64,000 bases of DNA, from the NCBI GenBank assembly GCA_003117195.1, contig BDSI01000038.1, positions 372,001-436,000 of the forward strand, written 5' to 3'. Position 1 is the stretch's first letter; every line of letters begins with the position of its first letter. Made by a program: the position numbers and the translations under genes. Below, piece after piece: positions 37,301 to 49,475 of this stretch. The notes beneath the pieces are model-generated. The model did no database searches, was not told the DNA's origin, and saw nothing but the letters and a program-made list of their open reading frames with translations. This DNA comes from Eudorina sp. 2006-703-Eu-15 (lineage: Eukaryota > Chlorophyta > Chlorophyceae > Chlamydomonadales > Volvocaceae).

Positions 37301-40300
37301 CGGGGGCGGGGGCGGAGGTTATGTACTACGACGCCATGTGAACACTAGTAGACGGCAGTGGAGGAGGACGAGGGGGGGATGGGCCGCCCGGCTGCAGGCT
37401 CACCCTTCCCCGCTCGCCCCCCTCCTCTCCCTCCCCGCTCCCCCCCCTTACCCGCCACGAACATCTCGGGGTTATCCGGCGCGCAGTCCAGACCTCGCAG
37501 CGCGGGAGGAGCCAGCGTGCCCACCTGGGGGCGGGGGCGGGGGGGGGGGGGGGAGGGGGCGGGGGGGGGGGGGCGGGGGGCGGGGGGGGGGAGGGGTATA
37601 GGAAGTTGGAGGGCTGGAGGGGGGAGCAGAGGCGGGGGCGGGGCTCAGGTTTTATTAAACAGCGGTGACGGGGAGCCGGTTGCGTGCGCGCGCGTGTGTG
37701 TGTGCGTATTTGGAGGGATGGGGAGCGGGGGCGGCGAGCGGTAAGGGCGGTCAGGGGAACGTATGGCGTCAGCGACGCCGCCGGTTCCTGCCTCACAAAC
37801 CCACCCACGCCCCGGCCCTCCGTCTGAGGTCTGACCCTTCACCCCCTTCACTCACCTCCACGACCCGACTTCTCCCCCACCCCACCCCCGACCCCGTCCT
37901 CCTTCCGAACCACCCCCCCTGCCCACCTGTTCGGGTCGCAGCAGCGGGAACTGCTTCAGCATCGGGCCCAGGTCCCCGCTGCTCACGTCCCACATCCGTA
38001 CGACACTGCGGTGGTCGTACAATCGTCGTTTTGGGGCGGAGGAAAGTGAAACACATTGGAGCAGGGCGGGAGCCAACAGCGGACCGGGACCCGCATGGCC
38101 CGGCCCAGGCCGCCAGCGGCGGCGGCGGTGGACATCGGAAGCTCCAGGATGGGGCTTCTACGGTTTTCGAAATGTGGAGGACAGGATATGAGAAACCCCT
38201 TGAAACCCCATCGGGGGCGTCGGTCACCTCGGGGTCCCATCAATACGGAGAGGAGGGTGAGGGGGTGCTCCCCGGACCCCTCCCCGGACCCTGTGACCCC
38301 CTCACCCACCCGTCCGCCCCGCCGCTGAGCAGCACCCGGTCCGTCTGCAGTACGAGGCACCGTACACCGCCGTACGAGGGCTTGCCGTCCGGCCGGCGCG
38401 TGGGGGGTCCTGAGCCGTGCGCCTGGGTCTCCCGGGTCAGTCGCCGCGCCTTCCACGTGCCGATGCAGCCCGCCTCGTTGCCTGCAGGGGCCGCGTATGT
38501 TGGGGGTTTGGGGTGTGGGGGTGTGGGTGTGGGGGGTTGGGGGTTGGGGGGTTGGGGGGGTTGGGGGGTGGGTTGGGGACCGAAAGCCGCGAGACGGGAC
38601 AGAGGTTGACTACGTTGACAGACGAAACCCGTTTCTAGACCCGTCGCGGTCTACCCTGGAGTCAACCACCCAGCACAGGACCACCTCGCGACCTCCCCTG
38701 CTTCCCCTGCCCCTGCTCCTCCTCCTTCCTCGCCCTCTCCCCCCCCTGTCGTCCCTTCTCCCCTCCGGCTTCCTGTCCTGTCCTCCCCTCCCCTCAGTCC
38801 CCTCACCCGTGAGCACAACCCCCGAGGGCAGGAAGCAGGCCCCCGTGATGGTGTGGGTGGCCCCCAGGGCGAACACGCCGCTCTCGGAGGTGGGGTTCAC
38901 GGCGCTGCTGCCGACCCGCGGGTCAGCCGTCAGCCGCCAGAACTTGATGTGGTTCTGGCCGTACGTAACCAACCTGGAGAGGGTGAAGGTGCGGGAGGCC
39001 GGCCGGCAGGGGATGCAGCCGTTGGCAGTTGTCCGTTATCCTTCACTTCAGTAGTTCAGTTTCATTTAGTTGGGACAGGACAACCAGCTGTCGCGGTGTG
39101 TGGTTCTGCCCCGTCCCCTCGCGAGCACAGCCCAGGTCACCCCCCACAGCCCAGGTCACCCCCCCATGCCCAGGTCAACCCCCAATGCCCAGGTCACCCC
39201 CCAATGCCCAGGTCACCCCCCAATGCCCAGGTCACCCCCCATGCCCAGGTCACCCCCCACAGCCCAGGTCACCCCCCAATGCCCAGGTCACCCCCAGCAA
39301 CAGTCCGTCGGTTAGTCCCTTTCTCACATGTCTGGAGGCCCCCTCCCCTCCCCCAATAAACGCAGCCCATCACTCCCCTCATTTCGCTGCTGCCCCCTCC
39401 CCCTCCCCCCATGCTAAGGATCCGGGCCCGCCTCTCTTTTGACGTTTTGAGTCCTCCCCCCTTCCCCCTCTCCCCCAACGCTCCGCCCCCTCCAACAGCT
39501 CCCCCCCACATACCGCTTCCTCCTCTCCTCCCCCACCAATCAGCCGCCACCGCCGCCAGCGACCCACCTGTCGGGCTCGTACTTGCTCCACACGATGCCG
39601 TACACCGCCGGCGGCGCCCCCGGCTGCGACTTCCGCGGCTCGCACAGCGGCGCCCTCCTGGCCCAGTCCCACACGTGCAGCGAGTGGGAGTTGTCCAGGG
39701 TGATGGCCGCCAGGCGGGAGCCGTCCGGGGAGAAGGCCACCGCCTGGACCCCGCGGTAGTCCCGACTGGGAGAGGGGATGGGGATGGGGGGGGTGTGAAA
39801 TTGAAAAAAGAAATAAACCCGAAGAACGAACCCGGGCACACCCAGCACAACTCAGAGAGATGGGATGGGGGGAGACGGACGGACGGTTGGAGAGGGGATG
39901 GGGATGGGGCCGCCGGCACCTGGGCACCCCGCATTGACAGACAGACAGACAGACATACCGTATTCGAACTGCTCTGACTGACTGCCAGAGTGCAGGTCCG
40001 GTTGGTGCATGTCGGAGCGGAGTGGAAAGAGAGAAAAGAACCTCGTAGGCCGCCGAAGACCCATCAGTGACCATCAGTGACCTAGTCGGGGACTTGGGGT
40101 GGAGGCGTGCATGCCTGTGGGGCCGCCTGGGTTCTTAACCCCCCCTCCCCCCAACCCCCCCCCCCGCACACACACCGCTTCTCGCGGCTCAGTTCTCTTA
40201 TACACACCCCGACAACAGTTTCTTTTCACACACCTCGACCGCAACCCCCCACACCCCCCAACACCCCAACCCATCCGCCCTCCCCCCTCACTCCACGGTC

Positions 40301-43300
40301 AGCTTGGCCACCATCCTGCAGTTGGTTGAGTCCCACACCACCACACAGGGCGCCCTGCCCAGCTGCCCGGTGGCCACGTGGGTGCGGTCCGGGTGAATGG
40401 CGGCGCACAGCACGTCGTCGTCGTGGCCCAGGAAGAAGCGCTGAGGGCGGTTGGCCGGGGGGGGCGCGGGGGCCGGGGGGCCGGGGGGCCGGGGAGGACG
40501 GGGAGGACGGGGGGCGGGTTTAGGAAATTGGTGGACATGTGCGCTGCTGCCAGAGCAAAGGGCGGGGATGGGGGAAAAGGGTTCAAGCGCGCGGGGGCGG
40601 GCGGGACGGCGGGGGTAGTGGCGGCGGTGAGGATGGGGGGTTGGGATGAGGGGGGGCCGGTCCTGGTTGACATCAGGGGGGTGGGATGGGGCGAGGGGAA
40701 GGACAGCGCAGGGCCAGGGCCGGGTCGTCGAAACCACACACACACACACACACACACACGGGCCTCTTATCTAATCACACACGGGAAGGACACACCCACC
40801 CTCCCTCCCTCCCTCCCTCCCTCCCTCCCTCCCTCCCTCCCTCCCTCCGGGTCCTCGCCCGTACGGCCTACCTGCGTGTGTGTGACCTTGTCGTACACTA
40901 CCCCCAACCCGGCCACGTTGTACACAACTGCTCCGGAGGCGGTGTAGAAGATGTTGGGGGCGGTGGCCAGGTGGCTGGGGGGGGGCGGCAGGGCGGGGGA
41001 GGGGGGGGGAGGGTGGAGTCGGCGTGGGGGTGGGAGGTGGGGGATGGCGCCCAAGGGGGCTGGGGAGAAGGGGACATCCCAGTGTACGACAAGCCGCTAC
41101 CCTGACCTACCCTGGCGCCCTCTACCCCCCGCCCCTCCCCTCCGGCCTCCTCTCGCTGTGGTCTTCGGCCCCCCTCCTCCCCTCCTTCAAGATCGTCAGC
41201 CCCCTTCTCCCCCCCTCCTGCCCCGCCCCCTCGCCTCACCCGTCGTATCCGTGTACGAAGTCCAGGGCCAGCTGTACGTCAGGCAGCTGCGCGGACCTCT
41301 CCGCCAGGCGGGGGTCCCAGTTGCTGGGCGGCCACACACCCTGAGGGCAGGTGGGGGGAGGTGGCGGGAGGGGGGAGGGGGAAGGGAGAGAAGGGGAGGG
41401 GGAGAGTGGGAGGGGGAGAAGGGGAGGGGGAGGGTTCGCGGTTTCGCTGTCTTGACTGACATGTGGGGGGAGGAGAGGCGACGATGTGGGGTTGCGATGG
41501 GGGTCGGGGGCCTGGGGGAAGGACGCTGCCGCTATAACCTGCCATAGCCCACAGAAATCACAACGACATCACGGTATTCCCTTCTGTTCCCTTCAGTCCC
41601 TTCGATGAAGGGAACAGAAGGGAGTGGAGGGACAGCAAACGCCGTGAAGGCTATAGACAAAAAACTCTCAATAGAGTGTTACCGTCATCACCGCTTCTAT
41701 TACCAACCACTGCTACGAATGCTGCTACTGCCAGCAGCAGTATTGATAGGTGGGGTGAGGCGGCAGCAGGTCATTCAGGGACAGCGTGTGCCGCCCCGCC
41801 GTCATCGCCCGTGGGCACACATACCCCATCACACGACACCAGGCGCGGGGGGGGGCCGAGGGAGATGTAGGCGAGGGCTACCGCGGACAACACATTCCGT
41901 TCCCTCCGGGTGAGACCGGTCCTAGCAGGCAGCGGCGAGGGCCAGGGAGGGCATCTGGCGCCTCTGCTCCTCTGCACCTCGGCTCCCTTGGCCCCGCCGG
42001 ACGGAGGAATCAGACGGCGGAGCGGGCCGAGCGGGGAGGAGGGGAGTAGGGGTGGGTCGAAACCCACCGACTCGCGGCGGCCCATCACCCCTTTCAGACC
42101 TTGTTGATTCCCCCCTTGGGCCCCACTGGCCCCCCTTGGCCCCCGCCTTCCCCGCCCCGCCTACCTTCTTGCACTCCGGGTACAGGATCTTGCCGGTGTG
42201 GGTTGCGCCCCTCCCCCCCGCGGGGTAGGCCCCCCGCTGCACGTCCTCGCTGGCGGCCATGGCCAGGCGGGGGGCGCCCATCACCAGCGCGTCCGTGAAG
42301 TTCTGGGGCCGGTGTGCGTGTGTGGGGGGGGGCAGCGGGGGCGGGGGGCGGGGGGGGGGGGTTCCGGAGGGACGAGTCGGGTCGGGATACGGGTGCGGGG
42401 CGGGGACGAGCGGGGGTTAATGTACGGACTGGTACGACAGGGAAAGGTCCAGGGATGCGACAGCATACAGGCGGTTGAGTGATTCGGACAGAGCCGTGGG
42501 CGGTTGCGTGTGCAAAAGAAATCTATCTGGGCCACGAGAGGCGAAGTCCAGCGCGCGCGGGTGTGTGGGAGCGTGTGTGGGGGGGGGCCGTGTGTGTATG
42601 GGAAGGAACGCATAAGCCCCCCCGGCCCGGCTGTGGGTGTACGGAAGGTGATGATGATGCAGCCGAGGGGGACCCGGGCTGAGCCCCCGCGCCGGGCAGT
42701 CAACCCCACTCCCCCCCCTCTATGTGTGTGTGTGTGTGTCTGCTTATGCCATGAGCCCATTACCCATTTCCTACAACCCCCTCTGGCTGCTCCCGCGGGC
42801 CCCCGCGGCGGCGGCGGCGGCGGCGGCCTCACCAGCACGGGCATAAGGCCCCTGGTGTCCTTGCCGTACTTGTCGAAGAAGGCCCGCGCGTGTGCGTTGC
42901 TGATGCTGATCCCGAACCGCCGCCACAGCGCTATGAACTGGTCCGGTGTGACCTGCAGCCGGTCACCGGGCCCCCGGGGGGATTGGGTGGGGTTGGGATG
43001 GGCGTTGGGATGGGCGTTGGGATGGGCGTTGGGATGGAAGGGAAGGGGAGGGGGGTCGCGTGAGGGCCGCGTTCCAGGGGGGTGACACCGGGGTTTGACA
43101 CGGCGGGATGGAGCGGAGTGGGGGCGGGGGGTGGGGTGACTTGGCTGTCTTTTGTTGACAGCGGGGTGACTTGGACGCGACCCGGGGTAGCTGCGGGTGC
43201 GGGGGACGGCAGCTCGGCATCGGGCGCCCCCCATAGCCACACGCCCATAGCCCGCACAGCGCACCATGATGCCGCCACCACCCCATCCGCCCCTGCGGCA

Positions 43301-45128
43301 CCCCCCCCCCACACACACACCCCGCCCCACCTTGTCCTTGGGCCCCAGGTCGGTGTACCGTTTGGCCAGCACGGTGGCGAAGCCCTGCAGCAGCAGCACG
43401 CGCTCCGTCACGTGGACCTGCGGATGGTGGGGGGAGGGGGAAGGGGGGGGGTGGAGGGGAGGGGGGAGGGGCGAGGGATAAGGAAATGGTAGACATGTTA
43501 CGACTGCGCCGCTGCTGCTGCCAGGGCAAAACACCGGTGAAGCATCGAGGGTGGAGGCGGTGCTGGGGAGGGGGAGGGGGAGGGCGGGGATGTGAGGTTG
43601 CGGCGTCTGTGACGGGAGCATAGGCCGCCCTGGTATGTAGCGGTCGGGGCGTCTGGGTAACCCTGGCGCGGGAGGCCGCGGCTGATCTTGGATCTTGGAT
43701 CTTGGGCCCCCCTGGACTTCTCCCTTCCGCCTCCCCCTCCACCCCCCTCTCCGCATTAACATCTCCGCCCTCCGTCCCCGGCTCCGCCTTTGTCCCCCGG
43801 CCCCCCCCACACACACCCCTGGCCTACACCCTGCTGCCAACCGGGAGGCACTCCGGCGGGAACTGCGGCTAGGGCGGGAGGCGCACAACCGCCCAACACG
43901 CTCCAGGCTGGCTGATTGGTTTCGGTCCTTCTCTTCTTCCCCTTCCCCATCTTCCCCTCCCCCTTTTCCCCTCCCCTTTTTCCCCTCCCCCTTTTCCCCT
44001 CCCCCTTTTCCCCTCCCCCTTGCCCCTCTCCCAGCCCCGCCCTCACCGCCGCCGCCCTCCGCAGCGTATCCCGCAGCTTCTCCTCCAGCTGCAGCAGCTC
44101 CGGAAGCACATCCGGGTTGACCCGGCCCCCGCCTGCGCCCCCCCGACCCGCCATTACCGCCGCAGCGGCGGGCACCGGTCCCCCCACCCCGCTGGCAGCG
44201 GAGGACCTCCGACGGCCGGGGGGGGCGCTGGTGGGTCGGAGCCGGCGGCCCGCGGCGGCCCCCCCGTCCTCGGTGGACGCCCGGCCCCGGGCCGCCTTGG
44301 GCCCCGCGGCCGCGTGCTCGTCCAAGATGTGGAACACCCCCGGCCGGATCTCCACCTGCGGGATGGGGGATGGGGGTGAGGGTGCGGGTGAGTGAAGCCA
44401 GGGGGGTGGGGTTGAGATGGGGCGGCAATGGAGAGAGTGCGAGGTACATCGCCATCGCCACAAGCCGTTGAAACTCACCACCGGCAAGTCAGTCAGTTAG
44501 TCAGTCAGTCAGCCAGCCAAACAGCGGCGCCTTCAGTCCGGCCCCCCCCCTCCCCCCCCCCCACACACAAAGCCCGTTGCCCTCTCCCCCCCACCCCCCG
44601 CTATGGCACGATACCCGCACGTCCCGCCGGAGCGCCTCTCGGTTGGCGGGATGCAGGCCCGGGGGGGCGGGAGATCCTGATGCAGGACGGGGAAAGAGGG
44701 GGGTCGGCGGGAGTGCGGGGTTGCAGGAGGGGGTGGAGGGAGGGGGGTAAGGTGAGGGCATGTGCGCAAGGATCCCACTGCCCGGGGAGCTCCAGCCCGC
44801 CACACTATCCGGTGGCAGGAACTGTCCGGCCATAGCATATGATGGCTCACCTTGATTTTTGGGATCCCAGAATATTGGGCTGTTGTTAATGGGGGGCGTT
44901 GGGTACTGCGGTGGAATGGAAGCAACACCATTAGGGTCGCCCGCCCCCCATGGGTCGCGCTGGGAAAGCAGACAGCATTGGCCCCACCTCCGCCCGCGGG
45001 TTTGATGCGCGCCGCTCTTTGTACGCAGCCTCGATTTGCGCCGCCTGTGCTCGGGACAGGCGCCCCACGTTCGCATTCAATTCCCTCTGAGCTGGGTCGC
45101 CATAGCTGGCTTTAAGTATACGATCCAT
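34396..45128 (-). CDS. EMAP-like (EML) microtubule-associated WD40 protein
   Basis: Twenty-one exons keep phase and give 993 residues: 44988-45128, 44851-44905, 44615-44676, 44047-44355, 43331-43417, 42833-42952, 42165-42302, 41240-41340, 40872-40974, 40292-40440, 39568-39765, 38807-38973, 38310-38481, 37927-38005, 37452-37524, 36938-37104, 36509-36640, 36167-36256, 35612-35743, 34916-35221, 34396-34596. EML proteins bind tubulin through tandem beta-propellers. The HELP-like strand (YTASGAVVYNV, VTHTQRFFLGHDDDV) is followed by HPDRTHVATGQLG and VVVWDS, a hallmark of the family. Further repeats include SPDGSRLAAITLD, YGQNHIKFWRL, SVVRMWDVSSGD, SPDGQHLAIGC and SVGGKDRAVFQW. The N-terminal 300 residues hold an Ala/Gly-rich linker and a helical region with FFDKYGKDTRGLM, which recalls an EF-hand loop lacking several ligands. 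In ciliated algae such proteins are often axonemal, but that is inference. Confidence 0.9.
35846..35960 (+). repeat. (GGGGCTGA)n octamer array
   Basis: About fourteen perfect units in EML intron 18 (between 35743 and 36167). Confidence 0.95.
39128..39298 (+). repeat. CCCAGGTCACCCCCC-type minisatellite
   Basis: About ten units of 16-18 bases alternating AATGCCCAGG and ACAGCCCAGG variants in EML intron 11. Confidence 0.9.
40521..40560 (+). repeat. Dispersed repeat B copy
   Basis: TAGGAAATTGGTGGACATGT then GCGCTGCTGCCAGAGCAAA, in EML intron 9, antisense to the gene. Confidence 0.7.
43478..43530 (+). repeat. Dispersed repeat B copy
   Basis: AAGGAAATGGTAGACATGTT then GCGCCGCTGCTGCTGCCAGG, in EML intron 4, antisense to the gene. 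Confidence 0.7.
43819..43868 (+). repeat. Inverted partial copy of EML exon 3
   Basis: On the plus strand this stretch reads LHPAANREALRRELR. EML exon 3 (44615-44676, minus) reads LHPANREALRRDVR. The nucleotide match covers about 45 bases with scattered changes. It lies in EML intron 4, opposite to the gene. Confidence 0.65.
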
Positions 45129-45149
45129 CTCGGTGACTGGGTGACCGTA

Positions 45150-45156
45150 TTATATA
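45150..45156 (-). promoter_or_regulatory. TATATAA upstream of EML start
   Basis: A minus-strand TATATAA ends 22 bases before the proposed ATG at 45128. If used, transcription would start at or past that ATG, so either the element is unused or the true start differs. Confidence 0.3.
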
Positions 45157-46023
45157 TTAAAAGTTCATCGCATGCACGACCGCGTCACTGTTGTTAAGTT
45201 TATTCGATGTTGGTCGACCTGCCACTTTCTGCAGGCACGCCATCGAGCATATTAAGATAGCCGAAGTTACAGTGTAAATGTGTACATGTAATGGTCGCAG
45301 ACAGTCTATGTAAAGTCTTAAATCGTTTGGGAAAGTCAACATCAAGGAAGCGAATGAACGTGAGCCATACTGACGGGTGGTATCAGATTTATCACATCAC
45401 TTGCTTACACATCCTACGTTCAGCTGAGCGAGTCCACTTGGCCAGTTCCGAACTCTTGGAAACAGTTGAGCAGAGGGGCTGTACAATGACCAACGGTTTC
45501 GGGAGGCAATTTGCTGTTTTGCTCACGCGATGGAGGCAACGCGTCGTAGATCAACGTATCTTGTGTGGGCGGATATTAAGGGTCTGCCAAGAAGAGCCTC
45601 TTATACTGTTGGCTACCTTGCACCCTGTCGACTCTCTATCCACTCGATCCTCTACCCCTGTGCATGCTCTCACCATCGCACTCTGCTGTTGCCTTGCCCC
45701 ACTGGTACTCACATGTCACATGGCACACGTTGCACATCCTCTTATGTGTGCTGCAAATGCTGCCGCCAGTCAGGTTGCGCAATTGTACGGCTGCGATACA
45801 TCTGCACGGCGTTGTACGGCCGAGACCTGCTGTCACGCTCACAGGTATGTACCTCACCGCGCCATGTACCGCTGGTGACTGGTCCCTTTGACGGATATGC
45901 CGCAAGCTTCATTTATGGAAGTCGCTGGATGCACGCGCTGATTAAATACAATCCGTGAAAGTCTGTTGGTCGTCGTAGGCAGCAGAGCAGGTACACCAGG
46001 GCCATGGCCCATGGGTCCGTTGT

Positions 46024-46230
46024 GCGTCCGGCCCTCTGTTGTTACGACGCCCCTGATTGGGCGTCCGGCCCTCTGTTGTTACGACGCCCCTGATTGGGCG
46101 TCCGGCCCTCTGTTGTTACGACGCCCCTGATTGGGCGTCCGGCCCTCTGTTGTTACGACGCCCCTGATTGGGCGTCCGGCCCTCTGTTGTTACGAGCCCC
46201 GTCCGGCCCTCTGTTGTTACGAGCCCCCTG
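46024..46230 (+). repeat. 37-base minisatellite, about 5 copies
   Basis: Units contain GTCCGGCCCTCTGTTGTTAC followed by GACGCCCCTGATTGGGC. Within a unit GGGCGTC and GACGCCC are inverted repeats. The last units are truncated. Confidence 0.95.
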
Positions 46231-48649
46231 AGAGGCAACCAGGGGCAGGTTGGACGCCGTGCTGCTCACGTTATTACATCACAGGAACAGGTACACCTGC
46301 CTGCCACAGGTACGCGGGCAGGGGGGCCTCATCGACCGCGTTAGCGCGCCCTTTCCCCTTCACGTCTACCGGTGTACAGCGATCCTTGAACGCTATTCTC
46401 GGTCGTTCCGTCTTCTGAAATCATAACAACAAGGACGTCCTAACACCAACAACGAAGCAATGCGCTGACTATGACCTGGAGTAAATGCACACGCGGTCGC
46501 AAACAGAAACCAATACCGCAACGCCCATGGCTTGCGATAATTCTACATTACTACATTATTTTAGCATGCGAATGCAGATAGGTCAAACACGTGTCACGAC
46601 CAGAAGCACCGCTCGCGCCACCCTCAACGACCGTTCCTATAATACAGCATTGCATGTCACGATGCAAGCGCAACACACTAACTTATAATGTTACACTGAT
46701 AAATGTAAGCGCACACACCGTTGGCCCTCTTTCGCATTGCTTTGTCGCTTTCTTGGAGTGGCCTCCTGACTTAGGGGCAGACGCAAGGCGTCATCGCAGC
46801 CCTCATTAGGCCCAATAAAAGCAGGACCATAATAACAGACGCGATGTGCATATCGCTAAAGTCCACGACGTGGTGGACGCCTGCTTTCGCCGGTCGGGGC
46901 TCGGGCTGTGGTCGGTTTGGTTGGTCCATTTCTGCATTTGACAACAGCACTAAAAATCATTACTTTACACGGAATCAGTAGATGTGTACAGGCAGCGCAA
47001 GCACAAGGACAGCCCGAAACTGTGCAAGGCGAGGACAGAAAATTAAAACAATTATAATTACCTTTATATGTCGTTAGCCGATACACCGAATTGGCTACGG
47101 TCTGCGAGCAAAAGTGGGGACCGAGCGTGGGGACCGTCCAGGGAACTGTGTTTAAGCTCCCAGTGACAGTCGCAGGCAGTCGATTTCTGTTGAGCTGGAG
47201 TAGCACTCCAACACGTCTGGCTTTACAAATGTCAGAATGTAAGTGCAGTAAGTGGTTGCGATGTTCGACTTTCCGTTGGAATCCGTACCAACAGTACAAA
47301 TTTAGCGGTTCGTTTGATGTCACGTTGACTGAGCCTGATCGAGCTTTGTCACGTCGGCTGAGCAGGAAATCTTCCCGATTACAGCTTTGACATAGTAGCG
47401 TTGCTGGAATGCCCCTCGAAACGTGGATCAGTCCAAGACTCCTCATCCGCACAGTGGCTTCGACTGCCAGTGGCGATGCGGCTACGCCGCCCGGCAATCC
47501 AAGGCCTCCACGGGGTCCCCACCTCCCCCTCTTGCCTCCTTGGGAGAAAGATGGCCGTGGGAAACGTACACTAGGCCATGCCGGGGCGCCCTTCAGCGGG
47601 CGGCCACCTAGTTTCTTTTTTGCCAAATGGCACAGTACCGTGCATCCCTTCACCACTTACCGATTCATATGGGCTTTGCCTTTCGCCTCCACCCCAAGAC
47701 GCCCTGGCCACAAGCCCTGGGCGCTGCCCCCCGCCCGGTTGCGCTACAACGCAATCCTCACCGCCTCCCACCAAGGGAGCCCGCGCCCGCTTGGAGGCCC
47801 GCACTTTCAGAGCCCCTGTTTTGCCTCGCCGCCATCAGGGCCATGCCCTCGGTCGCGGGGCTGCTGGCGCGCCAGTGCGCTGAACAGTGTCCCCAATCCA
47901 GACCACACTCCGCAAGCCGCGTGGGTCCGCCGCTGATCCAGTCCCTTCCATACCCACCTCGCGCATGTATTGGTATCGTACTAAAGGGGCGGATGAGGAG
48001 GAGAGGAGCAGGGGGAGCCGTCCTGGCCGGTGGAGGGCCCGTGTTGGGTGCCACCACCGGACGGCCTGGCGTGTTTCAGAATCCGGATCCACTGAGAAAC
48101 CCGCCAGCCCAACCGGGACGTGTGCCGCACCACAATATGAAACCAAGGCGACTGCGGACCGTGAGCAATTTGTAGGCTGGAAGCTACTGGGCGCACGGCC
48201 GATACAAGCAGGACTGCCGATGCTGCCGATGCGGACTGAAATAGTTTTGCATGCGCAGTTTAGCGGGTTGGACTGATCCAGGACTTCGGCAAGCTGGCTG
48301 ACCACCTGGGTCGCTGCACAGGGCACTGGCTGTGACAGACATAAAACTCCAAACCCCAATTTGTAATAATCACCACACAAGCATCAACATGCCATGTCGA
48401 ACGTGAAATGACGTGCACAGCCGACGGGTCCCGGTACATAGCAAAAGCCATAACTGATAGACAAGCTATGTACGTGTTGGCACACATGTAATTGCGTTGC
48501 AATGCTGTAAGGAAATTATCTTATGTGAATGTGGGAGTTTGTACATTGAGAGTGTCGCTGTACGGCGGCGGCCGTGTTGTCGGCACTAAGGAGCGGCCTG
48601 CACCCCAAGAAGCTCTCTTTCAGCAGGTGGTTGCTGCAAGCGACTGACC

Positions 48650-49475
48650 ATGGCCAAGCCCGCCAAGTTCATCGCCCGTGGCATTACTGCCGAGGGCAGG
48701 GCCAAGACCTACAAGTGCGTTTACATTTCGTCGCTAGGAATGTGCCGAATGCCATATTTGTATTCATAGTATCTTAATTTAGTATGCGCAGCAGAAACAT
48801 AATTACCTGGGAGGTTTTTTTGACGCGTTCGCGCCGCCAAAATGCTGGCCTTTGGGTTGCCGTTGCAGGCGCAAGGGCCTGTGGGCGATCAAGAAGAAGA
48901 ACGGAGGCAAGTTCCCTACGCATCCTAAGAAGGCGGCGCCGGCCAAGCCTGAGGGCAAGGCGCCTCGCTTCTACCCAGCCGATGATGTGCCAAAGCCGCT
49001 GGCGCACAAGGCAGTTCACAAGCCCACTCAGCTGCGGGCTAGCATTACGCCGGGTACAGTCCTGATTCTGCTGGCGGGTCGCTTCAAGGGCAAGAGGGTC
49101 GTGTTCCTTAAGCAGCTGCCATCCGGCCTTCTGCTGGTGACCGGCCCGTTCAAGCTGAACGGCGTCCCGGCGCGCCGCGTGAACGCTGCGTACGTGATCG
49201 CGACCACCACCAAGGTGGAGCTGCCGAAGCTGGACCTCGCGGCGTTTGACGACAAGTACTTCCAGGGCCAGGAGGAGAAGCGCAGCAAGAAGGGCGAGGC
49301 CGAGTTCTTCTCCGCAGCGGATGCCAAGAAGAAGGAGCTCAGCCAGCAGTACATTGCTAACCAGAAGACCCTCGACGCCGCGCTGCTGCCGGCTCTGTCC
49401 GCTGAGCTGAAGGGCTACCTCTCGACGCGCTTCACGCTCAAGGACGGCGACCGGCCGCACCTGATGAAGTTCTAA
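48650..49475 (+). CDS. RPL6: 60S ribosomal protein eL6
   Basis: Two exons (48650-48714 and 48869-49475) give 223 residues. eL6 is a structural protein of the large cytosolic ribosomal subunit. Characteristic segments are [85 protein letters not shown] and a C-terminal [14 protein letters not shown]. The length matches plant and algal eL6. Codon choice is strongly GC-ending, as expected for a highly expressed algal gene. A TGTAA follows 93 bases after the stop. The start is the first ATG of the leader, in ACCATGGCC context. Confidence 0.97.

Larger units (their letters stand above)
45129..48649. other. 3.5 kb without a recognised gene
   Basis: Composition is more even than in the gene-dense parts. 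Open frames here (plus 45291-45878, minus 46856-47656, plus 47627-48175) have no family motif, and their compositions do not look conserved. A 37-base minisatellite sits at 46024-46230. The eL6 promoter and leader must lie at the right end. Confidence 0.4.

Noticed and set aside
42281..44461. 726-codon minus-strand ORF through EML exons 4-7
   Set aside because: It crosses real introns, changes frame relative to the exons and is open only because of GC composition. The spliced model fits the family.
46856..47656. 266-codon minus-strand ORF in a region of even composition
   Set aside because: Long enough to notice, but it has no recognisable domain, no upstream signal and an irregular composition. 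Could be revisited with RNA evidence.
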